Source: Chlamydomonas sphaeroides (taxonomy: Eukaryota; Chlorophyta; Chlorophyceae; Chlamydomonadales; Chlamydomonadaceae). Taken from it: a DNA stretch of 64,000 nt. The stretch is from assembly GCA_001662425.1 (NCBI GenBank), contig BDDC01000335.1, forward strand, positions 1 to 64,000, in the 5' to 3' direction. This document shows, piece after piece, positions 22,994 through 35,400 of the stretch (position 1 is the stretch's first letter; each line of letters begins with the position of its first letter). A program made the position numbers and the translations under genes. Under the pieces are notes generated by a model. That model saw only the letters and a list, made by a program, of their open reading frames with translations. It was not told the DNA's origin and did not search any database.

Positions 22994-25900
22994 TCAGGCC
23001 GACCGCATCCGCTTAACCGCCTCGCCCGCCGCCTCCTGCTCGCGCGCGCAGGCCGGGCACACGTACACACGGCCGGCGGTGTCGGCGATCTCCCGGAAGC
23101 TGGCCAGCCCGGGCCGCTTGTCGCACGAGTAGTGTACCCAGTTCTCGCAGGCGTCGCAGCACACCCAGTCGGCGCCGGCTCCGTCGCCGCCGTTGCACAG
23201 CACGCAGCGGTCCAGCGTCACGTCCTCGGGGTGCGCCGTCTCGTACTCCATCAGGTAGCTCTGGTAGTGGCGTTTGAGTGCGTTGCCAACGCCCGTCTGC
23301 TTGTTGGATTCGGTCCAGTTGCGCATGCGCGGGAACACCTGCGGGCCGGGTGCAGCAGGGCAGAGGGTCGGGGGGAGGGCAGGGACGAGGGCCAGGAGAC
23401 GAGACGCAGGTCCCACGGGCGGGATCGGCGTGCCGTGTTCTCCCCGAGCCGGGCCCCGCACCTGGCCCTTCCAGTTGATGCCGTTGCCGACCCGGAAGCC
23501 GCCCCTGCTGACCACCTCGCGGTAGAGGCTGAACAGGTCCAGGCTAACGCCGTTGAGCACGGCCTCCGGGAAGCGGCTGCGGTCAATGGGTTTGCCGCGC
23601 AGCAGCCCCAGGAAGGCGGTGAGGTCGTCGTAGAACTCCGACTCGGAGCACGAGGCCAGCGGCGGCCGGCGGCATGTGTAGCCCTGGCGGCGGGCGCGAG
23701 GGAGTAGCGGCGGGATGTGCAGAGGGATCGAAAAGGAACCAGCAGGCCAGGGAGAGAGGTCAGATGGACGGACGGAGCTGCGCGCAACACTGTTTCTGCG
23801 ACCAGCCACGAGTAGCTGCGACAAACCACGAGTAGCTGGAGCTTACCGGCAGGTCGCCTTGGAAGACGGGCCGCCGGTCCGACAACGGACCAGCGGGTCG
23901 CCCCAGGCTGCGGTCGCCCCCATAGTCCCCGGGAGACCCATCCGCGCTGCCGTCGCCGCCCGCCGGCCCCGCCGGCGCGCCGTCACCGCCTGGGCTGTCC
24001 GGCGACGCCGCTGCGGTAGCGCCGGCCGCAGCCGCGCCGTCAGCGCAGCCGCCGCCCGTGTTGTGGATGTGGCCGTTGGCGGCGTAGCCCATCGCCGCCG
24101 CGTCTAACCCGTAGTACAGGCCGTTGCCGTTGACGAAGCCGTTGCCGTGGCCGTTGGCGGTTGGTCCGGCGGCGCCGTCAACATCCATGATGTCGGCGCC
24201 GCCAAGGAAGACCGCCATAGACGGCGGCGGCGCCGCCGCAGGCGACGGCAGGGACTCCGCCGGCGCGACCGGATCGCAGCTATGGCCGGACAGTGGCCCC
24301 AGGCCGGCGCACAGCAGGTGGTAGCGGGACGTGTCGGCGGCCGAAAACGACGTGTCGGCGCAGTTGCCCACCGCCGCCACGCCCAGGGACGCCAGGCTGC
24401 GATACCGCGGCTCCTGCAGTGGCGGGTGTGGTACACGCGGCGGCACGTTGACAGGTGGCGGCGCGTTCCCAAGCCGCCACAAGGCCCTTGCATGGGCCAC
24501 AAACCGCCAACGCCGTCGCCAGCGGCAGCTGGCACCCTAGCACCGCCTCGGACGCGGTCCCCTTTGCCGCGGCCGCCGGCTCGTCCTGGGCCTTGGCGGC
24601 GGGCCGCCCAGCGCCCTACCTTGCACAGCTGCCGCAGCACCGCCACCGCCCACACGCTGGTTGCCGCCACCGTGTCCACCACGCTGGCTCCCCCGGCCAC
24701 CGCGTGCGAGGAGCGCGCCGTGGGCAGCGACAGCCCGGGCGGCGGCAGCCGGAACTGCAGGCTGACCGAGTCCGTCACGAGCGTCATGCTGCGGGGGAGT
24801 TTGCGGGGAAGGGGGCGCGGAGGGACAAGCGGATGGCAAGGGGTAAGAACTGCACTGCCCTTTCGCCGTGAGACAGCCATCGCGGCCAAAGGCGCCCGTG
24901 CGTCGCGGTGCCGTATCCCATCCCATCCTGAGCGGCCGCCCACCTTGCAGGTCTGGCAGCGTGCCGCTCAGAGCCCGCCGTAATCGACCCCAACCCCTCA
25001 TTCCAGCGCTGCCTCTGCCCCCCGCCCGCTACCCCGCACTGCCCTCGGCGCCTCGCCCCTCCCCGTCCCGCGCACAAACAGCCCTGCTCCCCAGCCCTGC
25101 CCTCCTGCCGCCACCCCTCCCCTGTCCCCTCACCGCAGCGCATGCTGCACCAGGCCCTCGTGCTGCAGTACCGACGGCGGCGCCCCCAGCACCACACAGC
25201 CCGCCGCGCCGCTTGCCGTGGCGAAGTCGCACCGCACCGCCTGGCTCCCGGCCGGCAGGTTGCGTGGCAGCTTGTCCAGTGGCGTCGACGACACCAGCTG
25301 CGGGCAGGGCAGGGGGACGGCCGGGTTAGGTTGTGGGGCCGTAGCGAGGCAGGCAGGCAGGTTCGCGGGGAGGAGGGGCAGCTGCAGGGGACGGGGTGGG
25401 AGAGGGCAGGGGCACCTAACGGCCGAGGCCATCCAAGGTCCCGGCTCAAGCGGGCGCCCTCGGCGGGCACCCTTGCTCGCCCCCTGACGCCCCTGCCACG
25501 CCCCTGCCGGCCGCACGCAGCCCCGGCCGTGCCCCGCGCCCTCCCGGCACAGCCAGCGCTGCTCACCGCCTAACCCCGCGGCTCCACGCAGCCCCCGACA
25601 GCCGCGAACCGCAGGCCCCCCCAGCCAGGGGTCGCAGGCCCCGCCACCACCCTGCCTACCCTCAGCGCCCGCGCCTCCATGACCAGCAGTGCGCGGAGAG
25701 CCTCCCCCAGGTACGACAGTCGCGTCGAGTCGATGAGCGAGCAGCCGCCGCACAGCAGCAGCCGCAGCTCGGCGCGGGGGGCGAGCAGCCGCACGTCCGT
25801 CCAGCCTGCGGCGGGAGACAAAGGGGAAAATGGGCCGGGGTCGGGAAGGGGGCGCCGCGTCAGTGACCGAGGCCGCTGCGCCCGTGGGGTGGGGCGTCAC

Positions 25901-27742
25901 GCACCCAGGAGCGTGGCGGCTGCGGGCGGGGGACCGGCGCCGGCCAGGGGATGGCGGTTTGCGCTGGCTCGGGGCGCTGGACCGACGGCTGACGGTGCAA
26001 GCGCGCGAGTGCTGGGGCAGTCGGCCGCGCCCAGGTGGGGCCCCCCTGGCTACTGACCCTGACATGACAGCTGAAGCAGGCCTCGCGCCGCGGGGCTGCC
26101 GCACGCAGCGTGCGCACCGCCTGACGCGCTGCCGCCGGCTACGCTGCCGCCTCCCCCCGCTGCCAGCACGCCGCGGTGCGCGGCAGCGCGGCAAGCATCC
26201 CGGCCGCAGCCGCCCGCCCGCTGGCACCGGCTAGCTACGGCACCCAAGGAAAGCGCCATTCCCTGTAGTGGGGAAGCAGCGATGCTCCATATGGCAAGCC
26301 CCTCTTCACACAGCCCGAGGCCCCCTCCGCAGCTCACCCGGGTACGAGGTCAGCTGCGACCCATCCAGCGCCAGTCCCGGCACATCCAGCACCGGGATTG
26401 AGCTGCTGTCGGGCAGCGCCGGCCGCTCCGAGCCCACGAACGCGGGCAGCGGCGGCGGCGTGAAGGGCGCCGAGCCGTACGCCCCCGAGCTGCCGTCCTG
26501 CTGCTGCTGCGGCGGCGGCGAGGCGCCCGGCCCGGGCTGCAGCGGGCAGTGCGCATTCGCGCTGTGGCTAGCTGCGGCAAAGGCTTCGTGTGGGGAGGCA
26601 GCGGTGCAGGCCAGGAAAGATAGGAAGGCGGCGTTGAAGAGGGCGGCTACAGCGACCGGGATGGGGGTGCCGGCGGGCCAGACCACGACGTGGGGCACGC
26701 CGCGGTGGTGCAGCGCGGGGCCTGATGGTGAGGAGGGCAGGAGAAGGAGGGCAGGAGGGGAAGGCAGCATCAAATGCCGGTAGGACTCGGGCGTCAGTAT
26801 GTGGTCCGTACTGTCGTACGGTGTCGTACGGGGAACGGGCAGAGAGGCCTGGGCACGTGCTGCTGACGCGCGCCCTGGCCTCACCGAAGTGAGGGGACAC
26901 CACGGCGTCCACGTATGCCACCTCCGGCTGGCACCGCTGGAGGGCAGATAGTAGGACGTCCTCGCTGTGCGACTCTTCGCCTGCGGGATGTGATAGGGTG
27001 CGTTAACGTCGCGTTCAGCGTGACTGTGCTGATGATGGTGTCAGGGAAGCTGTCAGTGTGATTGTGCGCCCGTGCAACCTTGAGGAGCCAGCGTGTAGCA
27101 CGTGTGTGTATGTGTGCGAGGGGCTCGCGTGGGTTACCACCATCGCGCCAGTCGGGTGAAGCTGGCAGCCTAGGCGTTGAACTAGGACCACGCTGGGACG
27201 TCGAACTTATGCAATGTTATCCCCGTGGCGCCGGGGGCTTATCCGCAAGCGAACGAGCTGCTGATCCTCCATCGGGTTGGGTAGACCTCCGTCGGTCTAA
27301 CCGCTTCCCGCAGCCCCTAGTACGCCCGGCCGACGTTATCTTAGGTACTCGCCTTTGAAGACGAAGTGCCCGACGACGCTGGCCTGCTTGCCATCGGTCG
27401 CGCTCGCCGGGCCCCCGAGGTAAACAAAGTTTGGCGAGTTGACCCGCACTGCTTCGTCAAACTCGGTCAGCGATGGGTTGAGCAGCACCACGACCTGCGT
27501 ACGGGGCGTCGGGAAGGGTTGGGGCGACCACGCGGGTCGGCCGACACTGGATGATGACCTGAGCACACCCTCAGCGTGCTTGACCACGAACCCGACTTGA
27601 CCGAGAGGCCCTTAACTACCTGGACGCTAGGCGGCTGCGTGTCGGGTGACGCGAGGTCCAGCAGGGGTGCGCCGGGTCCTCCGGCGCCATCCAGCGACGA
27701 TCCTACGCACGCCAGCACCCGCCATCTAGGCGTAGCTGACAT
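22994..27742 (-). CDS. ARID4-like protein with ARID and PHD-finger domains
   Basis: Ten exons: 27742-27620, 27494-27353, 26980-26885, 26721-26338, 25805-25660, 25297-25134, 24788-24620, 24413-23847, 23683-23462, 23338-22994, giving 785 codons plus stop. The ARID DNA-binding domain (about 605-710) contains FPEAVLNGVSLDLFSLYREV, VSRGGFRVGNGINWKGQ and TGVGNALKRHYQSYL. A PHD finger (about 720-775) follows with CVLCNGGD, DWVCCDACENWVHYSC and YVCPAC. The N-terminal half (VVLLNPSLTEFDEAVRVNSP, GVPHVVVWPAG) also matches Arabidopsis ARID4, so the whole architecture is conserved. In Arabidopsis ARID proteins belong to the PEAT chromatin complex, which links histone acetylation and heterochromatin silencing; a nuclear chromatin role is the likely one here. 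Exon 8 is a low-complexity Gly/Ala/Asn insertion. Intron 2 is GC-AG (AAAG/GCGAGT). The gene is head to head with the one at 28201. Confidence 0.92.
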
Positions 27743-28200
27743 CCTCGTCTATCTGGGCATCAAGTCAGGCGTGGGTCGGAGCGCGAAAACACTCCGATGC
27801 TGAATACGTCTTGGCAGCGTATGCTGCCTTGGACCTGTATGTCCTGCGAGGTCGTGGTGGCCCAACCTAGTGCGCAGGGACGCGCAGCAGTGGTGTTGTG
27901 TGTGTGTTGACGGGCCCGCATTGGGCAAGCGGCGATCGGGAAGGGAAATACACAGTGTGACGCGCCCAAAGCACTGTGGCGCGGCACTATTGACCTTAGC
28001 GACACCGTGAACGCATAACACGGGTGCAACAGAGCACCCCCGTCCCGCCCATTCCGTATCGCATTCCGCGGCGCTTCACCTCTGCAGAACGCATTGCCGA
28101 CGCCGCGCAGCATCGTGTCCGTCGCACCGCAAAGGCGCGTCCGCGCGGTCGTCGGGGGCGAGCTGTCGCCGGCACTGCAGCAGTCGGCGCCAGCTCAGCC
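27743..28200. promoter_or_regulatory. Divergent promoter region, 458 bp
   Basis: Separates the start codons of the ARID4-like gene (minus) and the beta-rich protein gene (plus). It must hold both 5' UTRs. No clear core promoter motif is visible. Confidence 0.55.
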
Positions 28201-30676
28201 ATGAGCGCCGCCTTGAGCCACGACGACGACGAGGCCGGCTCCCAGCTGATCGATGACATCCTCGATCAGGTGGGATGGCTGCGTCGGAGGGAGGCGCCAG
28301 GGGGCAGGCGCCCAGGGGCACGCTTGGGGCTGGCGCACCCGGGGTACGGTCCCTGGGTCGTGCAGCACTCACGCGGCGTCACGGAGCGATCTAGCCGCGC
28401 TCACGCCGCACCACACGCACCCTGCCCCACCTCCCCCTGCAGTATCGTTTCAACTGGGAGCCCGAGTTCCGGGTCAAGTTCAAGAAGGAGTAAGCCCTGC
28501 CGCGGCCGCGGCTGTGCTGCCCCACGCTGCGGCCCAGCGGCAGCCAGCCGCAGCTCGGCCTGGTGGCGCAGCCCGCAGGGCACAGGGCACCGCAGCCGCA
28601 GCGCATCCGACGGTTCCATTCCACTGAGCACTACTGCCCTCCACGCAACCCGCAGCAGCGCTCATGCACAAACACGGCCTTCGCCCACGCTCGCGGCCGC
28701 AGGCTCGCCGGCTTCCGGCTCGGGGTCGGGCTCACAAAGCCGCACCAAGCCAACACGCGCGTGCGCCTCACGGTGAGCCCTCCCCACCCGCATGCCCGCG
28801 CACGCCGCGCCCCTCGTGGCGCCCCTCCGGCCCACACGTGCCAGCCCGTCTTGGCCGACCATCCCCGCCCCGCCCTGCATTCACAGCTCAACCATCACCA
28901 CCACCACCACCTTCGTCCTCAGCCTCTCATAGCGCCAGCAGTCCCCGTGCCATCCGCGCCGCCGCCGCCGCCGCCGCACACAGCCATCCCTCTGTACCCC
29001 TTCCTTCCCCTTCCCTCCCCGCGCCTGCCCACCACGCGCCGCCCCGCAGGTGAAGCCGCAGCACAACGAGGCGGGGCTGCTGCGGCTGGGCCGCTTCGTG
29101 CAAAAGGTGCTGGTGCTGCCGCAGCAGAGCTTCGCCGCGCTGTACAGCCGCAAGCTGGCGTGGGGCATCCTGCGCTGCCAGTTTGTGGCGGGGTACTTTT
29201 GGGACCGGCAGCGGCCGTCGCTGGACTACAGGTGCGCCCCGGGGCGGGGCGGGCGGGCGGGCGCGTGAGGGCCGTGGGTTTGGGCGGCGGGGGCGGGGGC
29301 CGTGTTGCGCCGCGCGCGAGGGCAATCATCGCATGGGGCGGCGCGGCGCGGCGGGATGTCGGTGTCGGTGTTGGCCGTGTCCTGCACGCCAGGGGCCCAG
29401 CTGCCTGGGAGGCTGCGCCGAGGGGCCACGTGTGTCCAATTTGATTGAAGGTATCAGAGAAACACGCAGCATGCGCGTGCATTTGTGCGTGTGTGCGTGT
29501 GTTCAGCTGTTTCGGACAATGCACGTGTTGCGAAGCATGTGCGTGGGTGTGTATTTGCGGTGGCGCCGCCGCAGGCTGTCGACCAAGTGGAATGACGGCA
29601 TGCGCATCAAGCGCAAAGAATACGTGAGCGGCGGCGATGACGGCAGCAGCAGCAGCGGGGGGCTGCGAGCAAGAGCCACAGGGGCCTGGGGCGCGGCAGG
29701 GCAGACGCGCCGGCTGCCTTGCGTGTGTGCGTGCGTTTGCTGTCCCACCGGCCCCAACGCCCAACCGCCAACCGCCGCAGTGCCAACCCAACGACCACAT
29801 ATTGCTGCGCGCCAAGTGGAACCTGGACATGCAGCTGCCGGACGTGGAGGGGTGAGCCGCCGGCCGCCACCTCCGCACAGCGCCGGGCCGCCATCTCAGC
29901 ACAGGCCAGCCGGGCGCCTGCACGGCTAGTTGTGGGGCAGCATCGCGGCCCAATGCGTGCGCCAGGGCTGTGCCTGGCCGATGGTGAGCCGCCCCACGCC
30001 TCGCGGCCACGCCGCCCCGCCGGCGCGCCCACCCGCGGCCCTCGCAGGCACCTGGGCGGCCAGGAGGGCAGCACTCAGGTGCCCATGGACGTCGAGTACG
30101 GCAGCATCGACTTCAGCATCACGCAGGTACGTACGGTCGCGGGGGTGACGCCGTACGGCCGGTGGTCCCCGGCCGTCGCGGCCCGGCCATCCTGCGAGTA
30201 GCCGGCTGGCACTGCGCCGCCAGCCGGGCTAGGAGGCTCCCCGCAAAGCCGGGTGCGCCTCCACCCGGCGCATGTGTAGAAGCGTCGCGCACGGGTGTTG
30301 ACGGCCCGGCTATGCCCTGGCGGCTGTGCCCTGGCGGCTGTGCCCTGGCGCCCGGCGGGTCCACTCCGCCGTGCGCCTGCCGCCTGATGTCGCCTGACAA
30401 GGCCCACCCGCGTCCAGCTCTGCTCTGCCGTACTGCCGTACACCGTACTGCTGTGTGCTGCAGCTGGACGCGGTGTTTGACCTGGACGGCTTCCGCGGCG
30501 CCAACCGGATCGCGGGCGCGCCGTCCGCCATGAGCCGGACCGGCTCCAGCGACCGGACGGCCGCCGGGGCGGACAGCAAGACGGACAAGTCGTCGGCCGA
30601 CAAGGCGCTGCAGCCGGCTCCCTCGGCAGGGCCAGCGACCCTGCCGGGGCGGATAGCGTGGCCGTGGCAGCGGTGA
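28201..30676 (+). CDS. Unrecognised beta-rich protein
   Basis: Eight exons: 28201-28269, 28443-28489, 28703-28772, 29050-29231, 29575-29623, 29781-29851, 30048-30126, 30464-30676, giving 259 codons plus stop with all phases consistent. After an acidic start (SHDDDEAGSQLIDDILDQ) come alternating hydrophobic/polar stretches: YRFNWEPEFRVKFKKELAGF, LGVGLTKPHQANTRVRLTVK, SLDYRLSTKWNDGMRIKRKE, HILLRAKWNLDMQLPDVEG and VEYGSIDFSITQLDAVFDLD. The pattern resembles successive beta strands and could form a small barrel or sandwich; a plastid or mitochondrial outer-membrane barrel is one possibility but no family is recognised. The last 60 residues are Ser/Ala/Lys-rich and look disordered. No signal peptide or transmembrane helix is seen. 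It shares a 458-bp divergent promoter region with the ARID4-like gene. Confidence 0.72.
30310..30351. repeat. 14-bp tandem repeat, 3 copies
   Basis: Unit CTGTGCCCTGGCGG with one or two differences per copy; in the last intron of the beta-rich protein gene. Confidence 0.85.
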
Positions 30677-32430
30677 GGCGCTCGGGCAGGCTGCGTGGCT
30701 GCGTGGGGCGCCCGTTCTTACGGGGCAGGGGTGAGGGGTAGTAAGCGCCAACGCGGGGCACGGGGTCGTGTGCGAGCCGGTGCTGAGGGGTACGGGTGCA
30801 GTGTAGCGCCGGCACGAGGGCGCAGTTGCCGTCGGAGCGGTTGCCGCGACGCTGCCAGGTTAGCAGTGCAGCAGCCTTGTCCACGGGGGCCCGGGGCCCG
30901 AGCGTCAAGGCGGCGGCGGCGATGCAGGGTGGCGCGTGCGTGGCTCGGGGTCATAACCTGCGGCCCCTCTTCCCACGCGGCGTTGTCGTGTGGCGGTGTT
31001 GCATGCCGTGGTGCGATGGAGCGCATGGCGCATGGCATGCGTCGACAGAGCCGGGTCGGAGAGCGATGAGGCTGGGGCCGGGGCGGCCGAGGAAGAGCGT
31101 TTGCGGCCTCTGGGTAGGGCAGCGGGCGCTCAGTGTTGCTGGCGTGATGGTGTTGCTGTGTGGTGGCCGGCGGGTGGCTTGCACACAAGGCTGCTGGCAG
31201 TAGCGGGGCTGTAGACTTGCAGTGTGGGGGCCAGCGGCCTGGGCTTGACCCTCGGCTCACCACCGGTCGGCGCTCTGTAGCGGAATTGCGCGAGGTGTAC
31301 CACAGCAGCGACGCGGCGCAGCGGGGCTCAGGCCATGCGCGACGGCCGAGCCCCTGAAGGCAGGTCTCGCAGTTGCCGGCGATGCCCTTGAAGAGGAACT
31401 GGCTGCACATCGGTTGGGTTGGACAGATGTCAATGGTCCGGCCTCCTCAGATGCCGCGCATATGGTGCACCTTCGTGAGTTAACTAACAGACGGTCGCGT
31501 TACAAACTGAACCTGCGTAACCCTTCGTCGGCGAGGCAACGACGCTGTGCTAGGCCGGCCATGCGGGAACCCCGCCATGTCCACGCGCTTGTGCTGTCGC
31601 CGCACCATCGGCTTGGCTGCTGGTTATTTGATATTTTTGACAGTTCTCATATGGGCTGCTGGGGTTAAGAGTGCAGCACAGAGGTATGCCGAGTAGGGCG
31701 GGGCGGGAACGGGGCGGGGGGGGGTGTTGGAGCGCGGTGGAATATGGACAGCTCACCGAGGGGATACCGACGCTGAGTGCAAGCCACTCTCAGCGATGCT
31801 TCGAACAGATTGTAAGCGGGTGCGTCTATGCACGTATGCGGCATGCACGTCAGGTGTTCGTTGAGTACGGCGCCGCGCCGCGATGTCGGCCATTTCGCAG
31901 CCAACATGCCTCCGGTCTCAACGAGGAAACTTATCTGTGATTGCGCTACACGTTGCACGCGTAACCGGGGGGGGCGGCCATACTCAGATGGTTCGTTTTG
32001 GACACTGCTTGTTTTGTGTCGTTTGCGCACAGGCACCACATTTAGCACACTATTTATCGTAGTCACATAGTTACTGCGACTTAACAGAGCGGCACTCTGC
32101 TGGAACGGAGAGCGCGAGGAGCAACGGTATTGAGCGCTGCTTCCCTCTCAAAAACTGACCATACTGGCTTACGACAAACGCTGCGTACGTAACGTTTGTG
32201 GTCCTGAGCTTGCCTCCTCACCTTCTAGAGCCTCTGAAGTCGTCTTTGGCAGCCCTTGAACGACGCCTCCCTAGCGCGCCCTGTCAGGCTGCAACTGGAT
32301 TTTAGCGCAAGTCCTCGCGCGTCTCTGCAGCGGCGTTCTGCAAGAGGCATGGGCATGCGGGCACGGCGCGCTCGACCGTGCTTGGCCGACGCTTATTGAC
32401 CGCCCTGTAAAACGAGCATCGTAAACCAGG
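30677..32430. other. Intergenic region, 1.75 kb, no gene supported
   Basis: 3' flank of the beta-rich protein gene and upstream region of the giant PAS gene. The stretch at about 31900-32200 is clearly poorer in GC than the rest of the window, as expected for a promoter, but no specific element is assigned. Confidence 0.5.
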
Positions 32431-35400
32431 ATGTTCTCCTCAGCGGCGTCAACCAGCAGCCGCGGGAGCAACGAGGATGCTGGAGGCAGGAGGTGCGCGC
32501 GATCCCGCGCGCTCGTTGCTAATGCGTCTGAGATGACCATGCTGGATGCTTGGATGGCTTGTCGTATAGGTAGCGCGGCCGCAAGAGCTCATGCCGACCT
32601 GCCTGACGTCGCGCTTGCCCACGCGCACGCGCGTCGCGCGCTCATGGCAGTGCACTTGCCCTGCAATGAGCGCGCTGGCAGCGCCGGTCTGTGCCGGTCC
32701 ACTGCACCACCAGCGACCGCAGCTCGAAGGCCCCTGCTGTGGCACGCGCGGCCCTCACCGCGAAACCCCCGCCACGGCCGCGTTCCCGCAGTGGCGGCCT
32801 CAAAAACGTTGGTGGGCCGGACGGTGACGACGACCGCAATGACTTCGAGGAGACGCACAAGATTCAGGTGCGGGGATGGGGGGCACTGCCCTTGCTCATA
32901 CCTTACAGCCGTCCGCTGCCGAGTCGCCAGGCGCCCAGCAGCGCCCCGCCGCCGCGGCGCCCTAGCCCCACAACCGCAACCTCAATAGGCTCACACAGCT
33001 TCATACAGCTTCACACAGAATGCTGCCAGCATCATGTTGCCGCACATGACACCTTGACGTCGACGGCCTGCTGCTGCGGCTGCTGCTGGTCGAGCTGGGA
33101 GGCCTTAGGCTGGAAGCACTGCGGCCGGGGGCTGCTGCGGCCGGGGGCTGACGCAGAACACGGCATGCAGAGCACGTTGAACCTCGTGAAGCTGCCGTAA
33201 CCCCATGCGTTACAGGCGGGCATCTTCTCGGTCCTCTACATCCTGTCGAAAGAGAAGATGAATGAGAACCTCAAGTTCACCATCATCAAGCTCATGTTCG
33301 ACTTTACGCAGGCAAGCTGAGCGGCACGCCGCGCATCGCTGCTCCAGGGCCTGACCCGTGAACTGGCAGGCGCCGCCGGGGCCTCAGCGACCCCACTGCC
33401 TCCGGCGCCGGCGGCTGCTCAGCGAGGGGGCCGGCGCATTGTGCGTTCGGCTGCTGCCTACCGGCTGGCTGCTGACGACGCCCCCCACCTGCCGCTTGCG
33501 TGTGCTGCAGCTCTTTGCTCTGGTGGTCAACCCGGCGCACGGGTGGAAGGTGGACAGCGAGAGTGTGTGAGTGCGGGCGGGCCTAGGCCGGGAGCGCGAG
33601 GCCGTGGCGACGTACGGCATTCGGCTTGGGCCGGCTTGCCTGATCCGTAGGCACCGCACGGCGACGGCAGCACGCGGGGCCTCGACAGCAGCTTGCCGCG
33701 ACGCCTGCCTGACCCCGGCGTGTCGTGCAGGCCGTGACGGTTGCCGCCCGGCGCCCATATCACACCGCCCTGACCGCGCCGCCCGCCCTGCTTGCCCCCA
33801 CCGTGCCCACCTGGCCGTTGTGGGCCACAGCTACTGGCAGGTCCTGACCTTCTCGCGCTGGAACTACATCGTCACTGAGTTCCTGGTGAGGCACCGGAGC
33901 GTGGTCAGTGGCGTACTGGCCCGTGCGGCAGCAATGCGGCGCGCCGCGCTCGCTGGGTTCGGGCAACCTCTAGCGAGCGAGTGGTGCAGCGCTCGCGGGT
34001 TGGTCGGGGTTTGGTTGGAAACCCAACGCAGCGGAGGCGGGGCCGCCGCTCGCGACATGCGGCCGCCAAAGGCTGGCTGGGGGGCACGTGCCGGCCGGGC
34101 GGCCGCTCGCACCGGAGCCTTGGCGAGCGCCCGCCAAGACAACGTGACTCGCGCTGACGTTGGGCGTTGGCCTGCCGCTGTGCGACTGGGGCGGCGCAGA
34201 GATTGGGGCTGGGGTGGACGCACGCACAGAGCCGGGCCTGGCGCTAAGCGCAGCGGTCGGCTGCACAAGCTGTCACTGCAGCGCTGGCGGCCGGCGCGGA
34301 GCACACGCGGCCGAGCGCAGGCGGCGGAGTGCAGGCGGCGGAGCGCAGGCTCAGCGGACAGCGGCGGCAGCACCGGAGGCAGTACGGGAGGCCGCGCCGA
34401 AGGCAGCGCACGGAGGCGACGTGTCGGTGCCTAGCCAGGGACCCGGATGTCCTCAGCGGACACGGCGGCGGCAGGGGCATGCCGGGGCCGCTGCAGCGGC
34501 GGCGCTGGGACCAGGTCGCTGCGCATGAGCCGGGGATCTCACAAGCCTGCGGCTGGCCGGCCGCCGGCGCCGCGGGGCTGCAAGCGCTGGCTCGCTGGCT
34601 GGCCGCCTGGCCTGTGACGACCGGCCCCTGGCTGCAGCCCAAGAGCAAAGCCGACCCAGCTCGGCAGGGCGAGCCGGAGCCCGCCGGCAGCCTCTTGCGA
34701 GACTGGTTTGAGGCGCCCAAGCAGCGGCCCTGCCAGCTCTGGCGCGGTTCAACGGCGCTGCCAGCCGTTGAACAGCGGCAGCAGCGGCCGGCGGACAGCG
34801 CCAAAGGTGCTGCTCGACAGCGAGATGCGGCTGCGGCATGCGGCATGCTGGCTACCCGTCCCTGCGCTGCGCGGCGACTGGGGAGATGCCGCTGCCGCTT
34901 GGCTGGTCATGCCGGCCGCTGCCCCGCCCTCGCATGCCGTGAATGCAGCGGCCTGCGCCTGTTCATCACGGCCACGGCGGGCAGCCGCGCCACGGCGGGC
35001 AGCCGCGCCACGGCAGGCAGCAGCGCCACGGCAGGCAGCAGGAGCCCCGCAGCGCTGCGTGGCCGGCATGCCCTGCGGTGATGGGCTGCGCCTATTGCAG
35101 CCCCTAGGCAGCAACCACAGCAGCAGCACGACACAACACGCCGCTGGGCGCTGGGGGCCGGCAGCTCGGCCCTGGCCTGCTGGCCGAGCCTGCTGCCTCG
35201 TGTCTCGTTGTGCCTCTCTGCAACGCGCGCCTCTGCTGGCCTGTCCCCGGCGGCCCTCACCCCCGCTGCCGCGCCCTCGCGCGCCGCTGCCCTCCCTCCC
35301 GTGCCCCATCGTGCCAGGGCTACAAGGCCTACGTGGCCATCCTCTACACCATGACCGGCATGCTGGTGCTGGCGCTGGCGCTGTGCGTGTGGATCGCCTA

